Source: Mameliella sp. CS4 (GTDB lineage: Bacteria; Pseudomonadota; Alphaproteobacteria; Rhodobacterales; Rhodobacteraceae). Taken from it: a stretch of 47,111 nucleotides of DNA. Both the position numbers and the translations under genes were made by a program. The notes beneath the pieces are model-generated. The model was not told where the DNA came from, did no database searches, and saw only the letters and a program-made list of their open reading frames with translations. Below, in pieces: positions 31,869 through 40,383 of this stretch. Each line of letters starts with the position of its first letter. Position 1 is the stretch's first letter. The stretch spans positions 1 through 47,111 of the forward strand of contig NZ_JAHXRQ010000029.1 in NCBI RefSeq assembly GCF_019392335.1. The letters run 5' to 3'.

Positions 31869-34226
31869 TCAGGTCTCCATGTCCAGAGCGAGCGCATAGG
31901 CCACGCGTTCGGTTTCCGTCAGGTCCAGGGCCAGCGCCTGCCGGTAGAGTTCCTCGAATTCCGGCATCCCGTGCAGTTCGGCGGCCTTGGCGCGGTGCCA
32001 TTCCAGCGCCCGGTGATGCGCGGCGCGCAGGGTGTCGTCCTGCATCAGGCGGTCGTACTCGGCCCGGACGCGGGGGATGTTGCGCTTGATGGTGATGTCG
32101 CGGTGGACCGACCAGTCCATGCGGATCCAGTAGTTCAGCCCGATGTTGCGATCGACGTGCAGGGCGCGGCCCCTCTGGCGCTTGATGAGAAAGCTTTCGG
32201 CAGAGCGCAGGGCGTAGTGGTTGAGCTGGATCAGGTCATAGCCGATGGTACGCTTGGAGCTGCGCCAGCCGTTGCGGATCGCCGCCTCTGTCATGTCGCG
32301 GCCCGAGCCGTTGACCCATTTCACCTTGTCCTCGAACCCTTCGGCCAGCTTGTTAGGCCGGTGGCAAGAGATCTTTTCATAGGCGCCGATGTTGCGGAAC
32401 ATGGTCTTGAACCCCCAGACCGTGTGCGGCTTGGGGCAGTATTTCGGCGCGCAGGTGTCGAATTGCTCGATCACGAAACGGTCCTGGAATCGGCGCACGC
32501 CGTTGTGGCCGAAGAGCCGCCAGGTCATGGCGATGTTGGTGGCGTCCGGCACCCGCTGGAACACATCTGACAGCGTGCCATTGCCGCAGCGGATGTTGAC
32601 GAACTCATCCACGTCGATATGGGCGATCCAGTCGGCCTGCCTGATCACCTCTTCTTCCAGCGCGGCATCCAGCGCGTGCTGTTGCGGGGATTTACCGGAC
32701 CATGCGTTGTTGTCGCGGTGATGGACCACGCCCAGGGCATCCAGCCGTTGCAGGATGTCGACAGTGCCGTCGGAACAGTCGTTGGTGTAAATCAGGAAAG
32801 TGTCGAAGCCGACCGCACGGTGATAGGCGATCCATTCGAGGATGTAAGGCCCCTCGTTCTTCATGCAGGCGACGATGACATTGCCGGTCGCCCCCTTGGG
32901 CAGCATGCGGCGCGGGGCGGGCGTAAAGGCGGCGGCCAGGTCCTCTTCGTTGATGCGGCCCAGCTTGTTGTGCGGCGCATAAGGGGAGCCGTGCAGGCGC
33001 ACGAAATTCTGTTTCGCCTGTGCGGGCAGGGCCTCTGCCGCGGCATCGGTCAGCGGCGGCGTGTCCGGTTCTGACGGGGTGTCGCCGGTCAGATGGGCCA
33101 GTTCCTCGGCCCGGGCCGCGCGCTCTTCCTTGTCGCCTTGGGCGATGCGCCAGCGGAAGGCCATCAGGTACTGCGTCGCGCGGAAACCGCGCGTCGGCTC
33201 CGCCTCTGTCCAGTCGCCGCAGATCGGGTCCGCCTCCATGTCCTCGGGCGACATGCCAGGATGGGCGGCACAGAGCGCGGCGATGTCCTCTTCGAAACGC
33301 ATGGAGAGTGCCGAGAGCCCGCCTGCGAGGATCGCGCCGCCGGGCACCTTGATCTCTGTCAGCAGCTTGCGCCACAGCGGGCGGGGCAGCAGGATGTCCT
33401 GCCGGTCCAGCAGCCGCAGCACCGCGTCGTTGAACAACCGCGCGCGGGTCAGCCAGGCGGCAGAGGGCAGGCGGGGCAGGTCCTCTGCCTCGGCCTTGCC
33501 GATCTGGGCGGAGATGCCGAAGGCGGCGCGCAGTTCGTCTGTCGCCTCCTCGGACCAGAGCCGGTCGCGGTTGATCGAGCGGAACTGCACGGTTTCGGGG
33601 CCAAAGACCGCCTCCCATTCCTCTTGCAGGCGGGTGTAGTCCAGCCAGAAGTTGGCGCCCTGCACCTCTGCAAAGCGCCCGGCCAGCGGCGCGGTCCCGG
33701 GCCGGGTGTCCAACGCGGCCTGCCAGTAATCCGGCGCCTCCAGCAAGCCCAGTTCCAGGTCCAGCGAACGCGCCCGCCCGTCCAGCACCTGCGCACCGTA
33801 GCGCGCGACCAGCGCGCGTGCCGGTTCGTCCAGCCATGCGACAATGCGAATGTCGGTCGAGATCGGCGCCAGCAGGTCACGCAGGCGTTCCAGCTCGGCC
33901 TGGGTGCTCAGCGAGTTGCCCAGCTGATGCGCCGAGAGGATCAGCGCCTGGGGCTCTTCGCGCGCGACCTCCTGCGCCAGTTGGCGGGCAACCTCGTCAC
34001 GCAGGGCCGCCTGTTTTTCGGGCAGCATCAATCCGCGGTTGAAACGCAGCACGTCCGGGCGGTCCGGGTCGCTGATGGCCATGAACAGGCGGGTGTGATT
34101 GCGGGCGCCGGGGCTGCGGGCATAAAGCATACCCTCGTCCTTGAGCCGCCCGCGCTTGGCGTCGAGAACCCGCTGTATCCGGTCGCTCGACGGGCCGTCC
34201 GGCCCGATATGTAGATAGATCCTCAT
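31869..34226 (-). CDS. Degenerate sulfotransferase-like domain fused to glycosyltransferase
   Basis: The protein has 785 residues from ATG 34226, overlapping the sulfotransferase stop (TGATG). The N-terminal ~300 residues start MRIYLHIGPDGPSSDRIQR and continue KDEGMLYARSPG, the layout of sulfotransferase family proteins, but the PAPS-binding loop normally written GxxKTGTT is GPDGPSSD, lacking the Lys. After a linker rich in P, E and A (about 370-420), residues about 455-785 form a Glyco_tranf_2_4 domain: IVACMKNEGPYILEWIAYHRAVGFDTFLIYTNDCSDGT, WIAHIDVDEFVNIRCG, and LNHYALRSAESFLIKRQRGRA. The first half may bind substrate or structure a complex rather than sulfate. Confidence 0.82.
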   Translation of the reverse strand: MRIYLHIGPDGPSSDRIQRVLDAKRGRLKDEGMLYARSPGARNHTRLFMAISDPDRPDVLRFNRGLMLPEKQAALRDEVARQLAQEVAREEPQALILSAHQLGNSLSTQAELERLRDLLAPISTDIRIVAWLDEPARALVARYGAQVLDGRARSLDLELGLLEAPDYWQAALDTRPGTAPLAGRFAEVQGANFWLDYTRLQEEWEAVFGPETVQFRSINRDRLWSEEATDELRAAFGISAQIGKAEAEDLPRLPSAAWLTRARLFNDAVLRLLDRQDILLPRPLWRKLLTEIKVPGGAILAGGLSALSMRFEEDIAALCAAHPGMSPEDMEADPICGDWTEAEPTRGFRATQYLMAFRWRIAQGDKEERAARAEELAHLTGDTPSEPDTPPLTDAAAEALPAQAKQNFVRLHGSPYAPHNKLGRINEEDLAAAFTPAPRRMLPKGATGNVIVACMKNEGPYILEWIAYHRAVGFDTFLIYTNDCSDGTVDILQRLDALGVVHHRDNNAWSGKSPQQHALDAALEEEVIRQADWIAHIDVDEFVNIRCGNGTLSDVFQRVPDATNIAMTWRLFGHNGVRRFQDRFVIEQFDTCAPKYCPKPHTVWGFKTMFRNIGAYEKISCHRPNKLAEGFEDKVKWVNGSGRDMTEAAIRNGWRSSKRTIGYDLIQLNHYALRSAESFLIKRQRGRALHVDRNIGLNYWIRMDWSVHRDITIKRNIPRVRAEYDRLMQDDTLRAAHHRALEWHRAKAAELHGMPEFEELYRQALALDLTETERVAYALALDMET

Positions 34227-34903
34227 CACGCTGCCCCTCGTGCCGTTTTGGCTTTTTTGTCCGTGCCTGCCGTCCCCGTTTCGGGGTTCTTGTTCAGCCT
34301 GCCCCACCAGGGCAGGTCGATCCTGATATGATCCGATAGCCGCCGCCGCGCGTCGTCGGCGCCCACCGGCAATTCCAGATAGCGCGGATCGTCGCCAAAG
34401 AGGTCGCGCAGCATGGCATAATGGCCCTCGATCCAGCGGATGCGCTGGGTGTCATCGGCGCCGTAGCCCTCCGGCAGGCCGGGGATGGCGCCGGCGGGCA
34501 GACGATCCTGCCCGAGGTTGCCCCAACGGCGCATGCTGTCCGAAATATCCGCCGCCGGGCGCCAGGTGGCCACGAACAGCATCTCGGGGCGCGCCAGGCG
34601 CATCGCCTTGATCATCGCGTAATCGCATTGCGGCCAGAGCGAGGCGGTCGGGTTCAGTACGCTGACTTCTGTCAGCGCATCGTAAAGCCCGTCGAGATGG
34701 GCAAAGGGATCGCCGGTTTCGAAATACCCGTTATACAGCTGGCGCGCGATAGAGGTGCCGCCCATGCCGGGGGCGCGGCAATGCACGCGGCGTACCTTGT
34801 GATCCGCGGCCCGCCATCCGCCCTCGTTCAGCGCATGGGCCAGCGTCGTGGTGCCCGTCTTGGGCAGGCCGAGGTTCACCAGCTTGACGCTCAGGTCGCT
34901 CAT
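34226..34903 (-). CDS. Sulfotransferase family protein
   Basis: The 225-residue protein has an intact PAPS 5'-phosphosulfate loop near the N terminus, VNLGLPKTGTTTLAHALNEGG, and ADHKVRRVHCRAPG after it. It then has YAMIKAMRLARPEMLFVATWRPAADISDSMRRW, where the Arg/Ser pair matches the 3'-phosphate-binding segment. It transfers sulfate from PAPS to a hydroxyl, presumably on the cluster's glycan. Its start overlaps the glycosyltransferase stop (ATGA) and its end overlaps the fusion gene, so the three are translationally coupled. The C-terminal tail is short, Lys/Thr-rich and probably disordered. Confidence 0.85.
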   Translation of the reverse strand: MSDLSVKLVNLGLPKTGTTTLAHALNEGGWRAADHKVRRVHCRAPGMGGTSIARQLYNGYFETGDPFAHLDGLYDALTEVSVLNPTASLWPQCDYAMIKAMRLARPEMLFVATWRPAADISDSMRRWGNLGQDRLPAGAIPGLPEGYGADDTQRIRWIEGHYAMLRDLFGDDPRYLELPVGADDARRRLSDHIRIDLPWWGRLNKNPETGTAGTDKKAKTARGAA

Positions 34904-35967
34904 AGCCCCAGCGCCTCTATCAGTTCCGCCTCGCCCGGCGGCAGGGCGGGGAGGGCGGCGAGGTGCGCATACATCTTCGCGTAGGAGGGCTGTGCCATCA
35001 GCGCGTCGCGCCGTTCCCGGTGCAGGCGCACGCAGTCGCCGTGCAGGCGCGCGATCTCGGGGTCGTCTTTCAACGATGCCAGCGCCTTTTCCAGCCGGGG
35101 CAGATAGCGCAGGATCGAGCGATCCTCGACGGCGGCATCGTTGCGTTCGCGCCAGTAGGTGTCGTCAAAGACACGTCCCTCGCGGTTGACGTCGCCACGG
35201 TCGTTCTTGACCAGGTAGCTGTCGAGCGACCGCAGGGCATAGTGATTGAGCGTCGCGAATTCGCGCGCCCCGGCGGCGGGGAACTTGCGGATGCGGCGCG
35301 GGTTGGCGGCGGTCAGGAACTTGGGCGGCACCCCGCGCCCCGAGGCATCGGTCCAGGCCGGCAACTTGTCCTCTGGCAGGGACTTGCGGAAAAACGGCCG
35401 GTGCGCGCCGAAATACTGCAACGGGAAATCGCGGCGGATCAGGCTTTTGACCTCGATCGCCGTTTCGGCGCACCAGAGGTCGGGATTATGCGCGCGGGTG
35501 AACTGCGCGATCACCGGTCGGTCGGTGAAATCGGTGACGCCATCATTGGCAAAGAACTGGAAGTTGACGGAAATCGCCTGCGGATTGCGGCAGGCGGCAA
35601 TCAGCGCGGGGATCGTGTGATCCCCCACGTGCACGTTCAGGAATTCGTCGACGTCGGCAATCCAGACCCAGTCCGCCTCGCGCACGATGGCGTGTTTCGC
35701 GGCACCCTTCAGCGCCTCCATCTGGTAGTTGCGGCCCTCGGCGGGGTTGGGCAGATGCACGACACGGCCGGTTTCCGGGCGGTCGCTGGTGGCCAGGGCA
35801 TCCAGCAGGACGTCCGTGCCATCGGTGCAATCGTTGGAATAGAACAGGAAATCACTGATACCCAGAAGACGATGAAAGGCGATCCATTCCAACAGGAATG
35901 GGCCCTCGTTCTTCACGCAGGTTACAGCGGTGATGCGCCGCGCGGCGCCCGCCTTTATATCAGCCAT
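34900..35967 (-). CDS. Glycosyltransferase family 2 (Glyco_tranf_2_4 type)
   Basis: The 355-residue protein starts at ATG 35967 (MADIKAGAARRITAVTCVKNEGPFLLEWIAFHRLLGISDFLFYSNDCTDGTDVLLDAL). DxD-like WIADVDEFLNVHVGD and LNHYALRSLDSYLVKNDRGDV match the other two glycosyltransferase domains in the cluster. It differs in a less conserved middle region (FRKSLPEDKLPAWTDASGRGV). It is the first gene of the cluster, preceded by a promoter candidate and overlapping the sulfotransferase by 4 bp. Confidence 0.87.
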   Translation of the reverse strand: MADIKAGAARRITAVTCVKNEGPFLLEWIAFHRLLGISDFLFYSNDCTDGTDVLLDALATSDRPETGRVVHLPNPAEGRNYQMEALKGAAKHAIVREADWVWIADVDEFLNVHVGDHTIPALIAACRNPQAISVNFQFFANDGVTDFTDRPVIAQFTRAHNPDLWCAETAIEVKSLIRRDFPLQYFGAHRPFFRKSLPEDKLPAWTDASGRGVPPKFLTAANPRRIRKFPAAGAREFATLNHYALRSLDSYLVKNDRGDVNREGRVFDDTYWRERNDAAVEDRSILRYLPRLEKALASLKDDPEIARLHGDCVRLHRERRDALMAQPSYAKMYAHLAALPALPPGEAELIEALGL

Positions 35968-36006
35968 GTCTGCTCGTCTGCCAGAACCCCGGGTTTCGTC
36001 CCGGGT

Positions 36007-36036
36007 TTTATACACCGAATCATGACATTCTGTGAC
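36007..36036 (-). promoter_or_regulatory. Candidate promoter of the glycan cluster with 5' hairpin
   Basis: On the minus strand a -10 TATAAA (36012-36007) follows a weak -35 GTCACA (36036-36031) by 18 bp. The predicted transcript would start just before a short CCCGGG-ACGAAA-CCCGGG stem-loop at 36005-35988, 20 bp before the ATG. The -35 is poor. Confidence 0.3.
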
Positions 36037-36137
36037 CACCCCGTCAATCCACGCCGTCGTCAAGGGCATCGGGGCGTGACTTCCGTCCTATTGACGGCCC
36101 CCTCGGGGCTTGGGAAACCGGGGGCAGGAGGACTGCC

Positions 36138-37046
36138 ATGACATTGCCTGCATCTATCGACGAAGTTCAGGAAACGCTGGGCACCACGGGCTATGTCTGT
36201 GGCCGGGCGCTGGCCACCGTCGTGTTCCTGTCGCTGCGCCTGGGCCGGCCCCTGTTCCTCGAGGGCGAGGCCGGGGTCGGCAAGACCGAGATCGCCAAGG
36301 CGCTGTCCGCGGCGTTGGGGCGGCGCCTGATCCGGCTGCAATGCTACGAGGGGCTGGACGCCTCCAGCGCGGTCTACGAATGGAACTTTCCGGCCCAGAT
36401 GATCGCCATCCGCACCGCCGAGGCGCAGGGCAGCGCCGACCGCGACGTGCTGAACCGCGAACTCTTTGGCCCGGATTTCCTGATCGAACGCCCGCTGTTG
36501 CAGGCGATGCGCCCGGACGAGAACGGCGCGCCGATCCTCTTGATCGACGAGCTGGACCGGACGGATGAACCCTTCGAAGCCTTCCTGCTGGAGGCGCTCA
36601 GCGATTTCCAGGTGACCATCCCCGAGATCGGGACCATCAAGGCGCCGGAACCGCCCATCGTGATCCTGACGTCGAACCGCACGCGCGAGGTGCATGACGC
36701 GCTCAAGCGCCGCTGCCTTTATCACTGGGTCGATTATCCGGGCTTCGACCGCGAGGTTGAAATCCTGAACGCGCGCGAACCGGATGTCTCCGAGACGCTG
36801 AGCCGCGAGATCGTGGCCTTTGTCCAATCCCTGCGGACCGAGGACATCTTCAAGAAACCGGGGGTGGCGGAAACCATCGACTGGGCGAAATGCCTGCTGG
36901 CGCTGGACGTGGTGGACCTGAGCCCCGAGGTGATCAGCGACACGCTGGGCGCGATCCTGAAATACCAGGACGACATCGCGAAAATCGAAGGCGGCGAGGC
37001 CAAGCGCATCCTGGATGAGGCCAAGGCCACCATCGAGGCGGCCTGA
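36138..37046 (+). CDS. MoxR family AAA ATPase
   Basis: The protein has 302 residues. Walker A is FLEGEAGVGKTEIAKAL, Walker B is PILLIDELDRTDEPFEAFLLE, and sensor-1 is VILTSNRTREVHDALKRRCLYHWVDYPGF. MoxR ATPases act as chaperones that load metals or activate enzyme complexes together with a VWA-domain partner. That partner is the gene downstream. Sequences of this subtype are often called CoxD-like, but no CO dehydrogenase genes are visible, so the client is unknown. ATG 36138 has AGGAGG 7 nt upstream. Confidence 0.93.
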   Translation: MTLPASIDEVQETLGTTGYVCGRALATVVFLSLRLGRPLFLEGEAGVGKTEIAKALSAALGRRLIRLQCYEGLDASSAVYEWNFPAQMIAIRTAEAQGSADRDVLNRELFGPDFLIERPLLQAMRPDENGAPILLIDELDRTDEPFEAFLLEALSDFQVTIPEIGTIKAPEPPIVILTSNRTREVHDALKRRCLYHWVDYPGFDREVEILNAREPDVSETLSREIVAFVQSLRTEDIFKKPGVAETIDWAKCLLALDVVDLSPEVISDTLGAILKYQDDIAKIEGGEAKRILDEAKATIEAA

Positions 37047-37069
37047 GTGATGGGGTGCACCGACGCTGA

Positions 37070-37199
37070 GGGGGCTCTGCCCCCGTCGCCTGCGGCGACT
37101 CCCCCGGAGTATTGGGGGCCCAAAGAAACACGGGGCGCGCGCCGCGCTGTCGGCTTCTTTGGGCTGAAAATACCTCCGGGGTCCGGGGCAGAGCCCCGG
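37070..37199. repeat. Inverted pair of intergenic GC-hairpin repeats
   Basis: The left half has a GGGGGCTCTGCCCC hairpin (37070-37084), a GTCGCC-TGC-GGCGAC hairpin, CTCCCCCGGAGTATT and GGGGGCCCAAAGAAA. The right half (37155-37199) reads back as TTCTTTGGGCTGAAAATACC, TCCGGGG and a GGGGCAGAGCCCC hairpin. The two halves are reverse complements in outline and the right half matches 20611-20674. It fills the 181-bp gap between the MoxR and VWA genes. Confidence 0.7.
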
Positions 37200-37227
37200 T
37201 TCCATCCTCAGCCGGAAGCGCCGCGCC

Positions 37228-38478
37228 ATGCCTGAATACCTGCCGCTTGAAATCCCCGACAATCCGCGCCTGGCGCAGAACATCATCCATTTCGCGCGCG
37301 CGCTGCGGCGTGCGGGCCTGCCCGTGGGGCCGGGGCGGGTGATTGACGCCATCCGCGCGGTGGAGGCGGCGGGCTTTACCGAGCGGATGGATTTCTACTG
37401 GACGCTGCATGCCTGTTTCGTGAACCGGCCCGAGCATCGCGTCGTCTTTGCCCAGATCTTCCGCCTCTACTGGCGCGATCCGCGGTTCCTGGAACACATG
37501 ATGTCGATGATGCTGCCCGCCATCCGCGGCGTGCAGGAGGACCGCTCTGCCGTGGCGGCCGAAAAACGCGCGGCGCAGGCTCTGCTGGGCGATCAGATGC
37601 CCGAGGTGCCGCAGGAGGAAGAGGAGCAGGAGGGCACGCAGATCGAGGTCGATGCCTCGATGACCATGTCCGCCGAGGAAAAGCTGCGCAGCCTCGATTT
37701 CGAACAGATGTCGACCGAGGAGATCGCCCAGGCCAAGCGGATGCTGGCGAGGCTGACCCTGCCCGTGAAACCGATTGCATCGCGCCGCCTGATGGGCGCG
37801 CACCTGGGCCACCGCATGGACGCGCGCAAGACGATCCGCGACGCGCTGCGCAAGGGGGGAGAGATCCATTCCATCGCCCGGGCCAAACGGCGGCCGCGCT
37901 GGCCCAACCTGGTGGTTCTTTGCGACATTTCCGGCTCGATGAGCCAATACAGCCGGATGGTGCTGCATTTCCTGCACGCGGTGGCCAATGAAAAGGGGCA
38001 GGGCTGGGCCAAGGTCCATGCCTTCACCTTTGGCACCCGCCTGACCAACATCACCCGGCATCTGGCTACGCGCGATGTGGACGCGGCGCTGAAGGCGGCA
38101 GGGGCCGAGGCGCAGGACTGGGAAGGCGGCACGCGGATCGGTGCCTGCCTGCATGACTTCAACCGCGACTGGTCGCGCCGCGTCATGGGGCAGGGGGCGG
38201 TGGTGCTGGTCATCACCGACGGGCTGGACCGGGACGACGCGGGCGCGCTGGAGAAGGAGATGGAGCGGTTGCACCTCTCGGCGCGGCGGTTGATCTGGCT
38301 GAACCCGCTCTTGCGCTGGGACGGGTTCGCGCCCAAGGCGACGGGCATCCGCGCCATGCTGCCCCATGTCGACAGTTTCCGCGCCGGTCATTCCATCGCC
38401 TCGCTCGAAGACCTGGCCGAGGCGATTTCGCGCCCCGACGACCTGGGTGAGAAGGCGCGGCTGATGAAGCTGCTCTAG
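37228..38478 (+). CDS. VWA domain protein, CoxE-like
   Basis: This 416-residue cytoplasmic protein has an N-terminal helical part (about 1-210) with an acidic patch (VPQEEEEQEGTQIEVDASM) and a C-terminal VWA domain. The metal-dependent adhesion motif is VVLCDISGSMSQYSRM (DxSxS), with FTFGTRLTNITRHLATRDVDAAL and VVLVITDGLDRDD completing the site. CoxE/YehL-type proteins pair with MoxR ATPases in assembling enzyme complexes. The MoxR partner lies directly upstream, separated by the intergenic repeat. Confidence 0.9.
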   Translation: MPEYLPLEIPDNPRLAQNIIHFARALRRAGLPVGPGRVIDAIRAVEAAGFTERMDFYWTLHACFVNRPEHRVVFAQIFRLYWRDPRFLEHMMSMMLPAIRGVQEDRSAVAAEKRAAQALLGDQMPEVPQEEEEQEGTQIEVDASMTMSAEEKLRSLDFEQMSTEEIAQAKRMLARLTLPVKPIASRRLMGAHLGHRMDARKTIRDALRKGGEIHSIARAKRRPRWPNLVVLCDISGSMSQYSRMVLHFLHAVANEKGQGWAKVHAFTFGTRLTNITRHLATRDVDAALKAAGAEAQDWEGGTRIGACLHDFNRDWSRRVMGQGAVVLVITDGLDRDDAGALEKEMERLHLSARRLIWLNPLLRWDGFAPKATGIRAMLPHVDSFRAGHSIASLEDLAEAISRPDDLGEKARLMKLL

Positions 38479-38578
38479 GCGGGTTACCGCCGGTCCTTGC
38501 GGCCCAGGGGGAACCCGGGGCGGTCCATCGCGCGTTTCCTCTCCAAGCCCGACGCGGGCCCAAGGAAAGGAGACTGCC

Positions 38579-40126
38579 ATGACCCCCATTCGCAATGCCA
38601 CGGCGCTGGCCGGAGCCCTGACGCTCATATTCGGAGGAAGCGCGATGGCGCAGGGGCAGGATGGCGCAAATGCCGCCAAAAGTCTGCCCCCGGCGCAACT
38701 GGAACTGCTGCGCGGGATCTGCCAGGTGGGCGGCAATCTGCCGGACGGACTGACCTGCGAAGATGTGGCAAAGGCGCTGGAAAAGAAGGGGGGCGGCAAG
38801 GACAAGCCGGACAAGGCGGACGCGGATCCTGCGGCCGATCCGGCGGATGCGCTGAAACCCGATCAGTCCGCGCCGCCTGAAACCGCCGATGTCCCCAAGG
38901 CGCCCGAGGCCGCGGAACCCGCCGAAACACCAGAGCCCGAGGCGCCTGCGACAGCAGATGCGCCCAAGGACCCGGCCCCCGAGGCACAGAAGCCCCCCAA
39001 GGCCGCGCAGGCCGCGCCTGACCCCGAGCGGCGTGACCCGCAGGCCCAGGTCGATGCCCTGCGCCGTCTGCTGGAGGGCCCGCCCGCCGCGGCCGCCGCG
39101 AACCCGCGCGACGGGGGCGAGCTGGTCGAGGAAAAACTGGACGAGGGCGACGTGCGCCGCTCGGACGAGGATTTCCGCACCGGGCTGGATGGCACCGTGA
39201 AACCTGACGCCAAGGCGCGCAAGGATGGTGGCGACGACGATGGGCTGGAGCCCTGGGCCAAGGCAGCCCTGCTGGGGCTTGGCGCCGTGGCCCTGTCCGA
39301 GATCCTCGACAAGGATGACCGCGTGGTGTCCAACACTGGGGACCGGGTGGTGGTCGAACAGGATGGCCAGTTCCGCGTGCTGCGCAACGATGACGTTCTG
39401 TTGCGTCGCCCCGGCGCCGAGGTCGAGACGCGCCGCTTTGACGACGGTTCGACCCGCAGCCGTGTCAGCTATGAGGACGGCTCTGTCGTCGAGACCATCC
39501 GCGCCGCCGATGGCCGGGTCCTGCGCCGGGTGCGCATCCTGCCCGATGGCACGGAGGCGGTCCTGTTCGACGACACCCAGGCCAGCCCCCGGGTGGAGGT
39601 CAGCGAACTGCCCCGCGTGACCGAACGCAACCGCATCGACTATCGCGATACCACGGAGGATTCGCTGGCGCGTGCGCTGGCGGCGACCGGGGCCGAAGGC
39701 GTGAACCGCACCTTCTCGCTGGCGCAGGTGCGCAACATCGACGCCGTGCGCCACCTGGTCCCCGAGATCACCGTGGATACGATCAACTTTGAAACCAACT
39801 CGGCGGCGATCCGGCCCGAAGAGGCACAGGCGCTGGCCGCATTGGGCCAGGCGATGCGCCGGGCGATTGCGAAGAACCCCGCCGAGGTCTTCCTGATCGA
39901 GGGGCACACCGATGCCGTGGGCCGGTTTGCCTACAACCTCGCCCTGTCGGACCGCCGCGCGGAATCCGTGGCGCTGGCCCTGACCGAGTATTTCGCCGTC
40001 CCGCCGGAGAACCTGGTGCTGCAGGGCTACGGTGAAGGTGACCTGCTGGTGCGCACGGATGAGGCCGAACGCGCCAACCGCCGCGCCGCCGTGCGCCGGA
40101 TCACGCCGCTGCTTGCGGCGCGCTGA
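38579..40126 (+). CDS. OmpA-family protein with acidic Ala/Pro-rich N-terminus
   Basis: The protein has 515 residues with a signal peptide ending near SAMA. Residues about 75-160 are a low-complexity acidic, Pro/Ala/Glu-rich stretch that would span the periplasm. A middle region has GDRVVVEQDGQFRVLRNDDVLLRRPG and SRVSYEDGSVVETIRAADGRVLRRVRILPDGTEAVLFDD repeats. A C-terminal OmpA domain (about 400-515) has TINFETNSAAIRPEE, LIEGHTDAVG and NLALSDRRAESVALAL, the Asp/Arg pair that holds diaminopimelate of peptidoglycan. GGAAAGGAG precedes ATG. A terminator follows, then a paralogue. Confidence 0.9.
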   Translation: MTPIRNATALAGALTLIFGGSAMAQGQDGANAAKSLPPAQLELLRGICQVGGNLPDGLTCEDVAKALEKKGGGKDKPDKADADPAADPADALKPDQSAPPETADVPKAPEAAEPAETPEPEAPATADAPKDPAPEAQKPPKAAQAAPDPERRDPQAQVDALRRLLEGPPAAAAANPRDGGELVEEKLDEGDVRRSDEDFRTGLDGTVKPDAKARKDGGDDDGLEPWAKAALLGLGAVALSEILDKDDRVVSNTGDRVVVEQDGQFRVLRNDDVLLRRPGAEVETRRFDDGSTRSRVSYEDGSVVETIRAADGRVLRRVRILPDGTEAVLFDDTQASPRVEVSELPRVTERNRIDYRDTTEDSLARALAATGAEGVNRTFSLAQVRNIDAVRHLVPEITVDTINFETNSAAIRPEEAQALAALGQAMRRAIAKNPAEVFLIEGHTDAVGRFAYNLALSDRRAESVALALTEYFAVPPENLVLQGYGEGDLLVRTDEAERANRRAAVRRITPLLAAR

Positions 40127-40158
40127 CCCGCGCAGGGCACATTCAGGACCCATGTCAG

Positions 40159-40194
40159 GACCCCCGGCAGAGCCCCTGCCGGGGGTCTTCGTTT
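40159..40194 (+). terminator. Rho-independent terminator after first OmpA gene
   Basis: A perfect 12-bp stem (40159-40170 with 40176-40187), loop AGCCC, is followed by TTCGTTT. It separates the two OmpA paralogues, so the second probably has its own promoter in the remaining 190 bp. Confidence 0.8.
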
Positions 40195-40383
40195 GCGGGT
40201 CTGGAATACCTCCGTTGTCCGAAACCGCCGGACAGAGTTTCATGACGCACGTTACCAGACCCGCTGCCGGGAGTGTTTTTCATCGCCGGCCGCCCTTCAG
40301 GGCAGGGCCGCACATTCGGTGCCGAGACTGGTGCGACAAAGACTTTACGCCCGTCCATGCCTTTGCTGGAAAGGAATTGCCGA

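Noticed and set aside
36138..38478. MoxR/VWA pair considered part of a CO dehydrogenase (cox) operon
   Set aside because: No coxMSL or molybdenum enzyme genes are nearby; neighbours are glycan and OmpA genes.
36934..38814. 626-codon minus-strand frame opposite the VWA gene
   Set aside because: The plus strand encodes a clear VWA protein with an intact metal site; the antisense product has no recognisable domain.
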